Part shown: one piece after another, positions 34,979 to 43,757 of the stretch
How the letters are laid out: every line of letters starts with the position of its first letter
Position numbering within the stretch: the stretch's first letter is position 1
Origin: Caldifarciminota bacterium
Lineage (GTDB): Bacteria; Hydrothermota; Tepidihabitantia; SM23-42
Reading direction: 5' to 3'
DNA length: 64,000 bases
Assembly: GCA_027026255.1 (NCBI GenBank)
Contig: JALVOT010000007.1
Location: forward strand, 1 to 64,000
Made by a program: the position numbers and the translations under genes
Notes under the pieces: model-generated
Databases searched by the model: none
What the model was told of the DNA's origin: nothing
The model's input: only the letters and a program-made list of their open reading frames with translations

Positions 34979-35686
34979 ATGATCCGCGCCCTTATCGAAA
35001 CCTCACTTGTTGATTGGGATGGCAAACTGACTACTGTTCTCTTCTTTGATAAATGCAACTTCCTCTGCCCCTTCTGTCAGAACTGGGAATTGATTCTCCA
35101 TTCAGATAAATTTCCGGTAATCGACTGGCCAACAATCGAAAAAAAACTAAAGCAGAAAAAGGGATGGATTGATGGTGTCGTTCTGACCGGCGGTGAACCT
35201 CTGATGTTCAAAAAAGATGTTTTTGAAATTACAAAAAAAATAAAGGAACTCGGTCTTCTTGTCAAACTTGATACCAACGGTTCATTTCCGGAAATATTAA
35301 AATCTCTGTTTAAAGAAAAATTGATTGACTATGTTGCAATGGACATAAAAGCACCCCTTAATAATGAAGAATATGCTGTAGCTGCAGGAAAAAAGATTGA
35401 CATTGAAAAGATAAAAGAGTCAATAAAATTCCTGTTGAGCGGCGAAGTAAACTATGAATTTCGCACAACCTGTGTTCCCGGTATCATCAATAAAGAAAGT
35501 ATCTCCAAAATAGGCAAATCCATAAAAAATGCAAAAGCCTGGATACTACAACAATATGTTTCGGATAATGCCTATAAAGAAGCATATCGCAAATTGAATC
35601 CTCCCTCAAAAAAAGAGGTTGAACAACTACTCAGGATTGCTCAAGATTTTGTTCCCAATACCCGGGTGCGCGGAAAATTTTATTGA
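34979..35686 (+). CDS. Radical SAM activating-enzyme family protein (NrdG2/PflA-like)
   Basis: A 235-residue radical SAM protein with the cluster motif CNFLCPFCQN (residues about 24-33) and the SAM-binding GGEP in VVLTGGEPLMF. DTNGSFPE and the later KAWILQQY are typical of the anaerobic ribonucleotide reductase activase-like TIGR02495 subgroup. No nrdD or pfl partner lies nearby, so the target protein is unknown. It is the last gene of the hydrogenase unit, 4 bases after the protease, and may be cotranscribed with it. Confidence 0.85.
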   Translation: MIRALIETSLVDWDGKLTTVLFFDKCNFLCPFCQNWELILHSDKFPVIDWPTIEKKLKQKKGWIDGVVLTGGEPLMFKKDVFEITKKIKELGLLVKLDTNGSFPEILKSLFKEKLIDYVAMDIKAPLNNEEYAVAAGKKIDIEKIKESIKFLLSGEVNYEFRTTCVPGIINKESISKIGKSIKNAKAWILQQYVSDNAYKEAYRKLNPPSKKEVEQLLRIAQDFVPNTRVRGKFY

Positions 35687-35743
35687 ATAGCGAAATTCAA
35701 TCCAGATAAGACTTAAGACTAAATCCCAAGTACCAAAATCACA

Positions 35744-35771
35744 TTGACATTTTAATTGAATTGACTATAAT
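35744..35771 (+). promoter_or_regulatory. Promoter of radical SAM/SPASM-tyrS unit
   Basis: TTGACA (35744-35749), 16 bases, TATAAT (35766-35771), with the ATG at 35779 after 7 bases. The in-frame TTG at 35761 lies inside the promoter and cannot be the start. Confidence 0.8.
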
Positions 35772-35778
35772 AAATTAT

Positions 35779-37224
35779 ATGGATGTTGAGACCAAGGTCA
35801 AAATCAACAACTTAATTGTCAGTAATCTTTTAAAAATTACCTTTTCAACCTCAAAGAGCCTCTTATTACAAAAACTGCTCTTCCCCTTTGTGGAAATTGG
35901 AATAAAAAGTGCCGTCAATCGGGTGCCTGGTCCGGTTGCCCTGCCCGGAGTAATTGAAGATAAATATTATATGCTCAGGGCGATGGTATGGTCTGGTCTG
36001 AGGGTCGGTTCATCGTCACGATTTGCCGATACCATCGTAAACAAGGCGATCTTAAGTGACCTCAGGGCGCGCAAAGAGGCGGAATTTCACGCAAAATTTG
36101 GTTTTGACCCCCCCGGATTTATGACGATATCTCCGGCGAAAAGATGCAACCTTCGCTGCCGGGGCTGCTATGCAAATTCTGCATCAGAAAAAGACCAGCT
36201 CGATTATAATGTCTTTACCAGGGTTATAAAAGAGATGCGTGATTACTGGGGTGCACGATTTGCGGTTATCTCAGGCGGTGAACCACTTATGTACCGCTGG
36301 CACGGCAAAGGAATTCTTGATATATATCGTGAACATCCAGATTCACTCTTTTTAATGTATACAAATGGCACACTAATTAACGACAAAGTTGCCCGGACAA
36401 TGGCAGAACTCGGAAACATAACTCCGGCAATCTCGGTTGAAGGAATGAAAAAGTTGACCGAACAGAGAAGGGGTAAGGGTGTTTTTGAAAGAATCACCCG
36501 GGCAATGCAGATATTAAAGAAGCATCGTGTGACATTTGGTGTTTCAATCACTGCCACTCGATTCAATGCCGAAGAGATTGTCTCGGACCGATTCATTGAC
36601 TACTACTTTGACAAACTTGGTGCTGCCTATGGCTGGATATTCCATTATATGCCCATCGGTCGGGATGTCGACCCGGAACTAATCCCTACTCCAGACCAGC
36701 GTGTCTATCTCTGGGAAAAGTCCTGGGAGATCATAAAGAAACGAAAGATAATGCTTGCCGATTTCTGGAATCATGGTCCGGTATCCGACGGTTGTATCTC
36801 TGCAGGAAGACCGGGCGGCTATTTCTATCTTGATTGGCAGGCGAATGTCTATCCCTGTGTCTTCTTCCCCTATGCCGGAACCAACATAAAAGAGCTCTTT
36901 GCTAAAGGTGGAAATCTCAACGACCTCATAAATCTTCCGTTATTTAAAAAAATTCGTGAATGGCAATTTAAATACTGGAAAGAAGGAGACCTGCTTCGGC
37001 CCTGTCCAATTCGTGACCACTATAAAAAGGCAAAGAAATTTGTTCTTGAAACGAAGGCAAGACCTGGTGATGAAGGTGCTGCTGAACTTATCAAAAACCC
37101 TGAATATGAAAAACAGATGAACCACTATGACCGGGAATTAGAAAAGAGAACATCAAAAATATGGGAGGAGTATTATAAACGCAGCAATGGAAGTCGAAAA
37201 GCAATTACAAATAATAAAAAGTAA
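35779..37224 (+). CDS. Radical SAM protein with SPASM-like C-terminus
   Basis: A 481-residue radical SAM protein with an unusual N-terminal helical region (about 1-105). The cluster motif CNLRCRGCYAN lies at about 125-135, ISGGEPLMYRW binds SAM, and TNGTLIND and GVSITATR follow. A C-terminal Cys set (DGCISAGRPGGYFYL, YPCVFFPYAG, LRPCPIRDHY) suits an auxiliary cluster of SPASM type. The large N-terminal extension separates it from ordinary peptide-modifying enzymes. The substrate is unknown. The end overlaps tyrS by 38 bases. Confidence 0.8.
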   Translation: MDVETKVKINNLIVSNLLKITFSTSKSLLLQKLLFPFVEIGIKSAVNRVPGPVALPGVIEDKYYMLRAMVWSGLRVGSSSRFADTIVNKAILSDLRARKEAEFHAKFGFDPPGFMTISPAKRCNLRCRGCYANSASEKDQLDYNVFTRVIKEMRDYWGARFAVISGGEPLMYRWHGKGILDIYREHPDSLFLMYTNGTLINDKVARTMAELGNITPAISVEGMKKLTEQRRGKGVFERITRAMQILKKHRVTFGVSITATRFNAEEIVSDRFIDYYFDKLGAAYGWIFHYMPIGRDVDPELIPTPDQRVYLWEKSWEIIKKRKIMLADFWNHGPVSDGCISAGRPGGYFYLDWQANVYPCVFFPYAGTNIKELFAKGGNLNDLINLPLFKKIREWQFKYWKEGDLLRPCPIRDHYKKAKKFVLETKARPGDEGAAELIKNPEYEKQMNHYDRELEKRTSKIWEEYYKRSNGSRKAITNNKK

Positions 37225-38380
37225 TGTTGCCGAAATAATATCTGAAGAGGAATTAGTAAAAAAACTGAAAAAGAAAAGGCATCTGCGCATAAAACTCGGA
37301 ATTGATCCATCCGGATCTGAAATCCATCTTGGCTTCAGTGTTGTTTTGAGAAAATTGAGACAATTGCAGGACCTGGGTCATACCGCAGTAATCATTGTTG
37401 GGGATTTCACCGGGATGATTGGTGATCCAACCGGCCTTTCCAAAACCCGACCCAAACTCTCCCGCGAACAGATAAAAAAGAATATGGCAAAATATAAAGA
37501 ACAGATTTTGCGCATCCTCAACCCTGAACATACTGAATTCACCTATAACAGTGAATGGCTTGGTTCTTTGACAATGTTCGATTTTATTGAACTGGCATCA
37601 AAATACACCGTCGCCCGCATCCTGGAAAGGGATGATTTTTCCCAGCGCCTTAAACAGGGTATTCCGGTCTATATGCACGAAATCATCTATCCCTTATGTC
37701 AGGGCTATGATTCAGTTGCCATAAAGGCAGATATTGAACTGGGCGGCACCGACCAGAAATTCAACCTCCTTGTCGGCAGGGAATTAATGAGAGAATTCAA
37801 TTTAGAACCCCAGGTTGTGATGACGCTTCCGATATTGGAAGGCACCGATGGCGTGCGCAAGATGAGTAAGAGTTTCGGTAACTACATTGGAATTACCGAA
37901 CCACCCGCCGAGATGTTTGGCAAAATTATGTCAATTCCGGATGAACTAATCATAAAATATTTTGAACTCACCACTGATGCCTTTCCCCATCGTATAGAAG
38001 AATATCGAACCGCCCTGCGTGAGGGGTCAATAAATCCCCGTGATGTCAAGTTTGAACTGGCAAAGACTATTGTGCGTATGTATCATTCGGCGCGTGCTGC
38101 ACAAAAGGCAGCCGATGATTTTGAACGGACGTTTAAGAAAAAGGGCGTTCCCAAACATATCAAAGAATATATATCAAAGAAAAAAGAGATGGGAATTGTA
38201 GACCTCCTGGTTGAATCCGGGCTGATGCATTCAAGAAGCGAAGCAAAAAGAAAGATAAGGGAAGGGGCAATTGATATTGATGGCAAATCAGTAAAGGATA
38301 TCGGTTTAAAGATTAAACTCCAAAAACCGATTATTATAAAGGCAGGCAAACACCGTTTTTTGAAGGTCAAATCCAGATAA
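37187..38380 (+). CDS. tyrS: Tyrosine--tRNA ligase
   Basis: A 397-residue class I aminoacyl-tRNA synthetase. HIGH-type IHLGF around His47, LRQLQDLGH, GDFTGMIGDPTG, PLCQGYDSVAIKADIELGGTDQKFN (cited as the region about 165-190) and KMSKSFGN are all present. The C-terminal S4 RNA-binding domain ends with GLMHSRSEAKRKIREGAIDI. It is the TyrZ-like type II form. It starts inside the radical SAM gene and is probably translationally coupled to it. Confidence 0.95.
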   Translation: MEVEKQLQIIKSNVAEIISEEELVKKLKKKRHLRIKLGIDPSGSEIHLGFSVVLRKLRQLQDLGHTAVIIVGDFTGMIGDPTGLSKTRPKLSREQIKKNMAKYKEQILRILNPEHTEFTYNSEWLGSLTMFDFIELASKYTVARILERDDFSQRLKQGIPVYMHEIIYPLCQGYDSVAIKADIELGGTDQKFNLLVGRELMREFNLEPQVVMTLPILEGTDGVRKMSKSFGNYIGITEPPAEMFGKIMSIPDELIIKYFELTTDAFPHRIEEYRTALREGSINPRDVKFELAKTIVRMYHSARAAQKAADDFERTFKKKGVPKHIKEYISKKKEMGIVDLLVESGLMHSRSEAKRKIREGAIDIDGKSVKDIGLKIKLQKPIIIKAGKHRFLKVKSR

Positions 38381-38414
38381 AAAAATCTTAATTATTCCTA
38401 ACACCGCATTAATC

Positions 38415-39275
38415 TCAGTTCAAAAATTGTCTTAAATTGGTTATAAACGCCTTCAGCTGCTGGGCGACCTTATTATCGCCCAATTCAACAATGGGTATAC
38501 GTCTGACAATCGATTCACTTACCACCGGGTCGAATACTATCTTACCTAAGAGTGGTATGTTGTTACTCCGACACCAGTGCTCGATCGATTTTGTATTTTC
38601 TAAGTTGATATCAAACTTATTAATGATACAGACAACCTTTATACCAAAATGATTGGCAACATCAATCACCCGCTTTGCATCCTGAATTCCGGAAAGACTC
38701 GGTTCAATAACCACAACCGCCAGGTCAACCCCGGAAAGAGAGGCGATAACCGGACAGCCAATCCCGGGTGGCCCATCAATAACAACATAATCAACCCCAA
38801 GCCTTTCTCCATACTCCCTTGCCTTTTTTCTCACCAAAGAAACAAGGCGGCCTGAGTTTTCTTCAGCGATACCCAGTCGGGCATGCACCATCATACCATA
38901 TTCAGTTTCTGAAATGTAGTATTCACCAGCAACATTATTTTCCATTGATATCGCATCCACCGGGCAGATGAGCCTGCAGACCTGACATCCCTCACAGGAG
39001 ATAGGGTCAACGACAAAATTTGAATCAATCGCATCAAATCTACATACTTTTATACATTCACCACACCCTGTACATTTTTGCAGCTCAATCCTTGCCTTTG
39101 CCAATCCGCTAAATTGATTTCTCTCTTTTATCCGGGGATGAAGTAAAAGATGTAAATCAGCCGCATCAACATCGCAATCAGCAATTACTTTACTCTTAAA
39201 AACTGCCGCAAGTGAGGCGGTAATAACCGTCTTTCCCGCCCCACCCTTACCGCTGATTATAAGAATCTGCTTCAT
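38415..39275 (-). CDS. MinD-type P-loop ATPase with inserted ferredoxin domain (1)
   Basis: A 286-residue protein. The deviant Walker A is GKGGAGKT at the N-terminus. Two [4Fe-4S] motifs (CTGCGECIKVC and CEGCQVCRLICP) are inserted at about 65-105. The MinD switch DGPPGIGCPV follows. Such proteins (COG1149) occur as a pair in the ORP clusters of Desulfovibrio and are thought to take part in building or moving metal clusters. It is the last gene of the 15-gene operon and starts by a 4-base overlap with the truncated methyltransferase. Its partner is at 40563-41456. Confidence 0.9.
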   Translation of the reverse strand: MKQILIISGKGGAGKTVITASLAAVFKSKVIADCDVDAADLHLLLHPRIKERNQFSGLAKARIELQKCTGCGECIKVCRFDAIDSNFVVDPISCEGCQVCRLICPVDAISMENNVAGEYYISETEYGMMVHARLGIAEENSGRLVSLVRKKAREYGERLGVDYVVIDGPPGIGCPVIASLSGVDLAVVVIEPSLSGIQDAKRVIDVANHFGIKVVCIINKFDINLENTKSIEHWCRSNNIPLLGKIVFDPVVSESIVRRIPIVELGDNKVAQQLKAFITNLRQFLN

Positions 39276-39535
39276 CGCTCTGCACTAAGATAGACCAGCT
39301 GCCCACGGGCAAGCAAACCCTCGGGAAAATCAATAAAGATAATCCGCCCGGATTTTTTCAGAATCCTTATTATCTCTTTCAACACACGCACTGGATTTTT
39401 CAGCCCACGCAGGACATAATTGCAAATCATGCAATCACCGCCTCCGCTCTCAACAATATTTTTCTTATCCCCGGCATCCTTCCCGATAATCTTAAATAAT
39501 CGTGGCCTGTAATTTTCATAAAAATTTTTCGCCAT
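39272..39535 (-). CDS. Truncated class I methyltransferase-like protein
   Basis: An 87-residue protein equal to the C-terminal half of a class I SAM methyltransferase: CNYVLRGLKNPVRVLKE, IIRILKKSGRIIFIDF and a short end. The SAM-binding motif I region is missing. It overlaps the upstream gene by one base (TAATG) and the downstream gene by four, so translation coupling is kept. It may be a remnant or a partner protein. A full-length relative lies three genes upstream (41453-42070). Confidence 0.55.
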   Translation of the reverse strand: MAKNFYENYRPRLFKIIGKDAGDKKNIVESGGGDCMICNYVLRGLKNPVRVLKEIIRILKKSGRIIFIDFPEGLLARGQLVYLSAER

Positions 39536-40563
39536 TAAAACCCCAATCCGAACAAAACCAGACCAACCAACAATCCAAATACAATATTAAATAACTTTAT
39601 CAGAATTGAATCCCGCACTGAAAAAGATAACAGTGGAAGCAGACCATGACCATCTTGAACAAAAGAACTTGTCAGAAGAATTGAAAATGGAATCAGTCCC
39701 TTTGCGAACATCGTTACAAAAATGAGATGGGGACCAGATTCCGGGATTATACCGACCAGGGCGCTGATGAAGAGAATCGTCAAGGGATTCGTCTTTACAT
39801 ATCCAGAGAGGTTCCAGTATTTAAGCCCAATTTGAACCATAAAGAGCGCAAACAGTGTCCACAGAAACACCCTCCAGATGTGTTTTTTAAATATATGATG
39901 CCATATATGTTCTTTTAAATAATGGTCCGGTGTTATACTGAAAATTACCACAGCAATAAGAAGAAGAACAATAAGCGAAAACTTCTCCCAGCCCCAATCT
40001 GGTGGACCGATAATATTAAAACTGAGTAAAAAGATAAAGATAATGGTAATACCGAGAATAATCATCCGGGAAACAAGAATATCCGGAAATCTCTTCCAGA
40101 ATGAAATTTCAAATGATAGACATTCCTCATCCTCAAGATGGAGTGGGGCGAGTTTGCACTCCTCACAGGGAATAATCTTAAATAGCGGGACAAGCCGATC
40201 CGTGACCCAGGCGAAGAAGATGCCCAAAAAAAACAATATTAAAAACAGCAAAAGTGCTGTCTTTGGAAACATCGCCAGCATTACATACGCCTCATCACCA
40301 CTTGTGGCAATCATTGCGCCGACAATCGCCCCGAACGATAAAAGTCCCCGGACATAAAAAGACACATTTAAGAAAGAACCCAAACAGCCCGGGGTTGAAC
40401 CAAATAATGAAGCCACCGTATATTGACGCCACCTCTTCCCCCTCATCATTACTGATAATCTTCCCCTGGTTAAAACATTCAGATAATCTACAATAACCAT
40501 CATTATAAAAACGAATACCGTTATCATCAATGAATGGGTAAATGTCGAAAGATATGCGTTCAT
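39535..40563 (-). CDS. 10TM putative heavy-metal exporter (ArsP_2 / manganese transporter-like)
   Basis: A polytopic membrane protein of about 342 residues with some ten hydrophobic segments. The first helix pair is followed by LFGSTPGCLGSFLNVSFYVRG, and the repeat-like second half has LVGIIPESGPHLIF. A soluble loop (about 140-155) contains PCEECKLAPLHLEDEEC with cysteines and acidic residues that could bind metal. It matches the 'putative 10TM heavy-metal exporter' family. Here it sits inside the Fe-S/Mo ATPase operon, starting one base inside the stop of the upstream MinD gene (TGATG). Possible substrates are metal or metalloid ions or oxyanions. Confidence 0.75.
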   Translation of the reverse strand: MNAYLSTFTHSLMITVFVFIMMVIVDYLNVLTRGRLSVMMRGKRWRQYTVASLFGSTPGCLGSFLNVSFYVRGLLSFGAIVGAMIATSGDEAYVMLAMFPKTALLLFLILFFLGIFFAWVTDRLVPLFKIIPCEECKLAPLHLEDEECLSFEISFWKRFPDILVSRMIILGITIIFIFLLSFNIIGPPDWGWEKFSLIVLLLIAVVIFSITPDHYLKEHIWHHIFKKHIWRVFLWTLFALFMVQIGLKYWNLSGYVKTNPLTILFISALVGIIPESGPHLIFVTMFAKGLIPFSILLTSSFVQDGHGLLPLLSFSVRDSILIKLFNIVFGLLVGLVLFGLGF

Positions 40564-41456
40564 CAATCCACCTTATTTATTATAGTCCTGGGGGCAATAT
40601 TTTCAAGTATCTTTTCATCTAATTGTTCAAAGACCTTAAGATATTGATTACTTTGATTTACAATCGGCATACCCTGAGAATAGAGACGGGCAACATTCCG
40701 GTCAAGCCGAATTCGGGCAAGGATTGGAATTTTTTCCGTATTACAATAATCTTCAATAATGCTGTCACTGTTGCTACTACGATTTATTACGATACCCATA
40801 GGTATTTTCAATTTCCTCACGGTTGCAACCGCAAGTTTCAGGTCATTCAAACCAAACGGTGTCGGCTCCGTCACAAGCACCGTAAAATCACTCCCTCTTA
40901 TCGCCTCAATCACCGGACAGGAAGTTCCGGGTGGAACATCAACAATGATAATATCATCCTCTGACTTTTCACCAAGGCTCTTCTTCAGCTGTCTGATCAG
41001 CGGAGTTGCCATCGGTTCACCGATGTTCAATCGTCCCTGCACAAATTTAATCCTTCCGGATTGACCTCGTTCAACAACCCCGATTTTTCTGGGCACCTCA
41101 GAAATTGCCTTAACCGGACAAAAAAGACTGCATCCACCGCATCCATGACACAACTCATCAAAGATAAGCACATTATTCTTTAACACGGCAATCGCATTAT
41201 ATACACAGACTTCACCACATCGACCACAGAAATTACACCGCTTGTGGTCAACCCTGGGTACCGGTATACTGACAAATTCTCTATCTGTAATGTCGGGTTT
41301 AATAAATATACCGGCATTCGGTTCCTCAACATCACAATCCAACAGGAAGATTCTTTTTGAATGATTTTTATTAAATTGTGAAAGGTAGATTGCAAAATTC
41401 ACAGCAAGTGTTGTCTTACCGGTCCCCCCCTTTCCACTGGCGAATGAGATTATCAT
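40563..41456 (-). CDS. MinD-type P-loop ATPase with inserted ferredoxin domain (2)
   Basis: A 297-residue protein with Walker A GKGGTGKT, a [4Fe-4S] pair (CNFCGRCGEVC and CHGCGGCSLFCP) at about 75-115, and switch DVPPGTSCPV. It is the partner of the ATPase at 38415. The pair matches the two MinD-like ATPases of the Desulfovibrio ORP complex (established by co-purification there). Its start overlaps the methyltransferase stop by four bases. Confidence 0.9.
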   Translation of the reverse strand: MIISFASGKGGTGKTTLAVNFAIYLSQFNKNHSKRIFLLDCDVEEPNAGIFIKPDITDREFVSIPVPRVDHKRCNFCGRCGEVCVYNAIAVLKNNVLIFDELCHGCGGCSLFCPVKAISEVPRKIGVVERGQSGRIKFVQGRLNIGEPMATPLIRQLKKSLGEKSEDDIIIVDVPPGTSCPVIEAIRGSDFTVLVTEPTPFGLNDLKLAVATVRKLKIPMGIVINRSSNSDSIIEDYCNTEKIPILARIRLDRNVARLYSQGMPIVNQSNQYLKVFEQLDEKILENIAPRTIINKVD

Positions 41457-42070
41457 TTCACCCCGCTTACTACCACAAAACCGCCTTCACCAAATCCCTT
41501 TTTAATCCTATCAATCCTTTTCAGTTCCTTGATGTCATCAAACAACGTTTGAATAACTGAAATCTTTTTAAATCCATTGCTTTTTAAAAAATTAATCACC
41601 TGTTCACTGGAAAAAAAATTTGCCTCCTTATAGAATTCACTCTTCTTTTTTTGATAAATTCCGCCCAGCCTGCTTTTTTTATCAATGATACCAACAATCA
41701 ATTTACCGCCCTTTTTAATAATTCGGTATGCCTCTTTAATTGCCTTTTTGGGATCATCAACAAAACAGAGTGTATTCATCAAAAGGGCGTAACCAAAATT
41801 GTCCGGGGAAAAAGGCAGCCTTTCAGCCGATGCAAGGAAAACATTACATCCCCGGTCCCGGGCAAATTTCAACACATTGAAAGAAAGATCAACACCATAC
41901 TGAATACCGAGCATTGATGAAAACCTGCCGGTTCCCACCCCAATCTCTATGCCAGGTTCAGCATCTTCAATTGCCTCTTTTAAGGCAACAAGTTCACTCA
42001 GATATGCATAGTGATTTTCTATAAACCAGTTATCATACTCTTTGGTATATCTATCAAAGATGTTTACCAT
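41453..42070 (-). CDS. Class I SAM-dependent methyltransferase
   Basis: A protein of about 205 residues. Motif I is PGIEIGVGTGRFSSML, then YGVDLSFNVL, ASAERLPFSPDNFGYALL and RIIKKGGKLIVGI, all of UbiE/Methyltransf_11 type. The substrate is unknown; in this operon it might act on a metallocofactor precursor, a thiol or a metalloid such as arsenite (inference). The preferred ATG at 42070 overlaps the MBL gene stop by one base (TGATG). Confidence 0.85.
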   Translation of the reverse strand: MVNIFDRYTKEYDNWFIENHYAYLSELVALKEAIEDAEPGIEIGVGTGRFSSMLGIQYGVDLSFNVLKFARDRGCNVFLASAERLPFSPDNFGYALLMNTLCFVDDPKKAIKEAYRIIKKGGKLIVGIIDKKSRLGGIYQKKKSEFYKEANFFSSEQVINFLKSNGFKKISVIQTLFDDIKELKRIDRIKKGFGEGGFVVVSGVK

Positions 42071-42774
42071 CAATCCTCAATCACCGCCCCCACCCCAATT
42101 CCAATAAATTCTTTTTTATAAACCTCTTTAAAAATCTCCCGCGTCTGTTCACCACTACAGTGGCAAGGACCAACCTTTTTAACACCAAGTTTCCGAAAAT
42201 CCGTCACAATATTTTTCACCGAATCCCGGTTCAAACCTCCGAGATGAAAACCTCCAAAGACAAGGAAGAATTTCTCATTAAATTTATGCTGAACCGTCTC
42301 CAAGATTTTTACAATCCCTGGATGGGCGCATCCGGTAACAACGACCAACCCTTTTTCCATTTTAAAAACCAATGACTGCTCCTTTATATCTTTCCCCATC
42401 TCTCCGGTAGTATAGACATCAGGCAGAATCATACCGGACCTATCATTTTCAACTAAGTCAGCCCCCAGTTCAATAACCTCCCGCTTGAGCTCCCTTGAAA
42501 ATGCACCTGTTATATAAACATCAATATCAGCATTCCTTTTCAAAAATTCAAATAGTCCGCCGGTATGGTCCCAGTGGTCATGGGATAGGAATATTTTATC
42601 AATAATGCGCGGTTCGATCCCGAGTTTCTTCATATTGGACAATAAAACCCGGGCATCCCCTCCAGTATCAAAGAGTAATGTCTTCTCAAATCCCTGAATC
42701 AGACAGGAAAAACCCCATCCCGTTTCAAGACCTGAGACATAATCATAATTATCATAGATTATCGTTATCTTCAT
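42070..42774 (-). CDS. MBL-fold metallohydrolase
   Basis: A 234-residue metallo-beta-lactamase-fold protein with FDTGGD, the metal motif SHDHWDHTGG (residues about 64-73), VVTGCAHPGI, GGFHLGG and GPCHCSGEQ. The pattern is that of the DHPPP/methanopterin-synthase-like subgroup (COG1237), often found near MinD/NifX genes in anaerobes. The reaction is unknown. The start overlaps the ferredoxin gene by 23 bases. Confidence 0.88.
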   Translation of the reverse strand: MKITIIYDNYDYVSGLETGWGFSCLIQGFEKTLLFDTGGDARVLLSNMKKLGIEPRIIDKIFLSHDHWDHTGGLFEFLKRNADIDVYITGAFSRELKREVIELGADLVENDRSGMILPDVYTTGEMGKDIKEQSLVFKMEKGLVVVTGCAHPGIVKILETVQHKFNEKFFLVFGGFHLGGLNRDSVKNIVTDFRKLGVKKVGPCHCSGEQTREIFKEVYKKEFIGIGVGAVIED

Positions 42775-43045
42775 CTTTTCCTATCTGCTCCAATGCATCC
42801 AATCGACTGGCAAGAGAATTCACCCTCTGCCTGAGATACAACAGACGCATTCTTATCTCTTGTCTTTCATCTTTTTCCCGCCTTTCCACTGCACCCCGTG
42901 GACATACCCGAAGACAATTTTCACAACCAATACATTGATGTTCATCAATCCAGGCTTTACCGTTATGTAATGTAATCGCATCTACCGGACAATTCTCCAT
43001 ACAGATACCACAACCCACGCATTTTTGTGCATTAACCTTCAGCAT
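42752..43045 (-). CDS. 2[4Fe-4S] ferredoxin with C-terminal coiled coil
   Basis: A protein of about 97 residues. Two cluster motifs, CVGCGICMENCP and CIGCENCLRVCP, are followed by a charged coiled coil (about 58-90) ending in ALEQIGKDED. The ATG at 43045 with GAGGAG ahead, overlapping the TGA of the zinc-ribbon gene, is preferred over the in-frame ATG at 43060. It probably supplies electrons or structure to the ATPase complex. Confidence 0.88.
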   Translation of the reverse strand: MLKVNAQKCVGCGICMENCPVDAITLHNGKAWIDEHQCIGCENCLRVCPRGAVERREKDERQEIRMRLLYLRQRVNSLASRLDALEQIGKDEDNDNL

Positions 43046-43279
43046 CAACTCCTCGGGCATCTGCCATCTTCTAAACAGAAAGAAGTATCACAACACTCAC
43101 TCCGGCCGCAACATATTCCCCCTTTATTACTGGAATTAGCGACGAAAACTGCGTCCGGTGCCGAAACCATTTTTTTCAAACGGTCTGAACCACAATGACT
43201 GCAGATGATTGGTCACTGCCTTAAAGAATATCTCGGTTATTTCACCACAGTCCGCGCATCGATATTCATAGCTCGGCAT
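43045..43279 (-). pseudogene. FmdB-type zinc-ribbon protein, frameshifted
   Basis: The ATG at 43279 opens MPSYEYRCADCGEITEIFFKAV, the classic FmdB/DUF1899-like zinc-ribbon start given here as residues 1-22, but the frame then loses sense. One base away, a second frame continues CSHCGSDRLKKMVSAPDAV and a Cys-rich tail (CCGRSECCDTSFC), ending at a TGA that overlaps the ferredoxin ATG. Together they make a normal zinc ribbon of about 75 residues. The break is near 43215-43225. It may be a real mutation, a sequence error or programmed slippage. Confidence 0.7.
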
Positions 43280-43290
43280 AATTTAGTCTA

Positions 43291-43500
43291 TCATCCTGAA
43301 ATCGGACAGGTGCCGGTTGGACAACTTGAATTAGAACCGCCTGTGGTATTGGTATTATCCATTCTTACGGCAAATGTGGTAAGTTGTTTTTCCAGATTAT
43401 AACTACCACACCCTTTGCATTTAGGCTTTTCCGTCTTTTTAATCATCAAAAAATCAAAGACCAAGCCACAATCCTTGCATTTATAAGTATAAACAGGCAT
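43291..43500 (-). CDS. FmdB family zinc-ribbon protein
   Basis: A 69-residue protein: MPVYTYKCKDCGLVFDF, CKGCGSYNLEKQL (four-Cys zinc ribbon), then a Thr/Ser-rich tail with SSCPTGTCPISG. It is named after FmdB of methylotrophs, thought to be a regulatory or assembly protein. It has AAAGGAGAT before its ATG. The intact paralogue of the frameshifted gene directly downstream. Confidence 0.85.
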   Translation of the reverse strand: MPVYTYKCKDCGLVFDFLMIKKTEKPKCKGCGSYNLEKQLTTFAVRMDNTNTTGGSNSSCPTGTCPISG

Positions 43501-43519
43501 CTTATCTCCTTTCTTATTT

Positions 43520-43738
43520 TTATCTTGTCATCTTTGCCCCGCATTTGGGACAGGTCATCTCAAAACAGGGAACTCCCCTTTGATGGGGCAGGGTGGCACC
43601 ACAGACCGGACATACACAATTACCACCCGGACCTAATAAACCCGGGCCGCCCATCCTTCCCCGGCCTCGGCCCCTTTCCTGTCCTCGACCTGTGCCTGGT
43701 CCCATTCCCCGGGGTCCTGTTCCATCACCTCTTGGCAT
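43520..43738 (-). CDS. Gly/Arg-rich zinc-ribbon protein (DUF5320-like N-terminus)
   Basis: A 72-residue protein. The N-terminus is MPRGDGTGPRGMGPGTGRG, the usual start of small proteins found beside NifX-domain genes in anaerobes. A Gly/Arg linker leads to a C-terminal zinc ribbon CVCPVCGATLPH and CPKCGAKM. Function unknown; a scaffold or metal carrier in the cluster-building complex is plausible. TTAAGGAGG precedes the ATG. Confidence 0.8.
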   Translation of the reverse strand: MPRGDGTGPRGMGPGTGRGQERGRGRGRMGGPGLLGPGGNCVCPVCGATLPHQRGVPCFEMTCPKCGAKMTR

Positions 43739-43757
43739 CTTGCCTCCTTAATAAATT

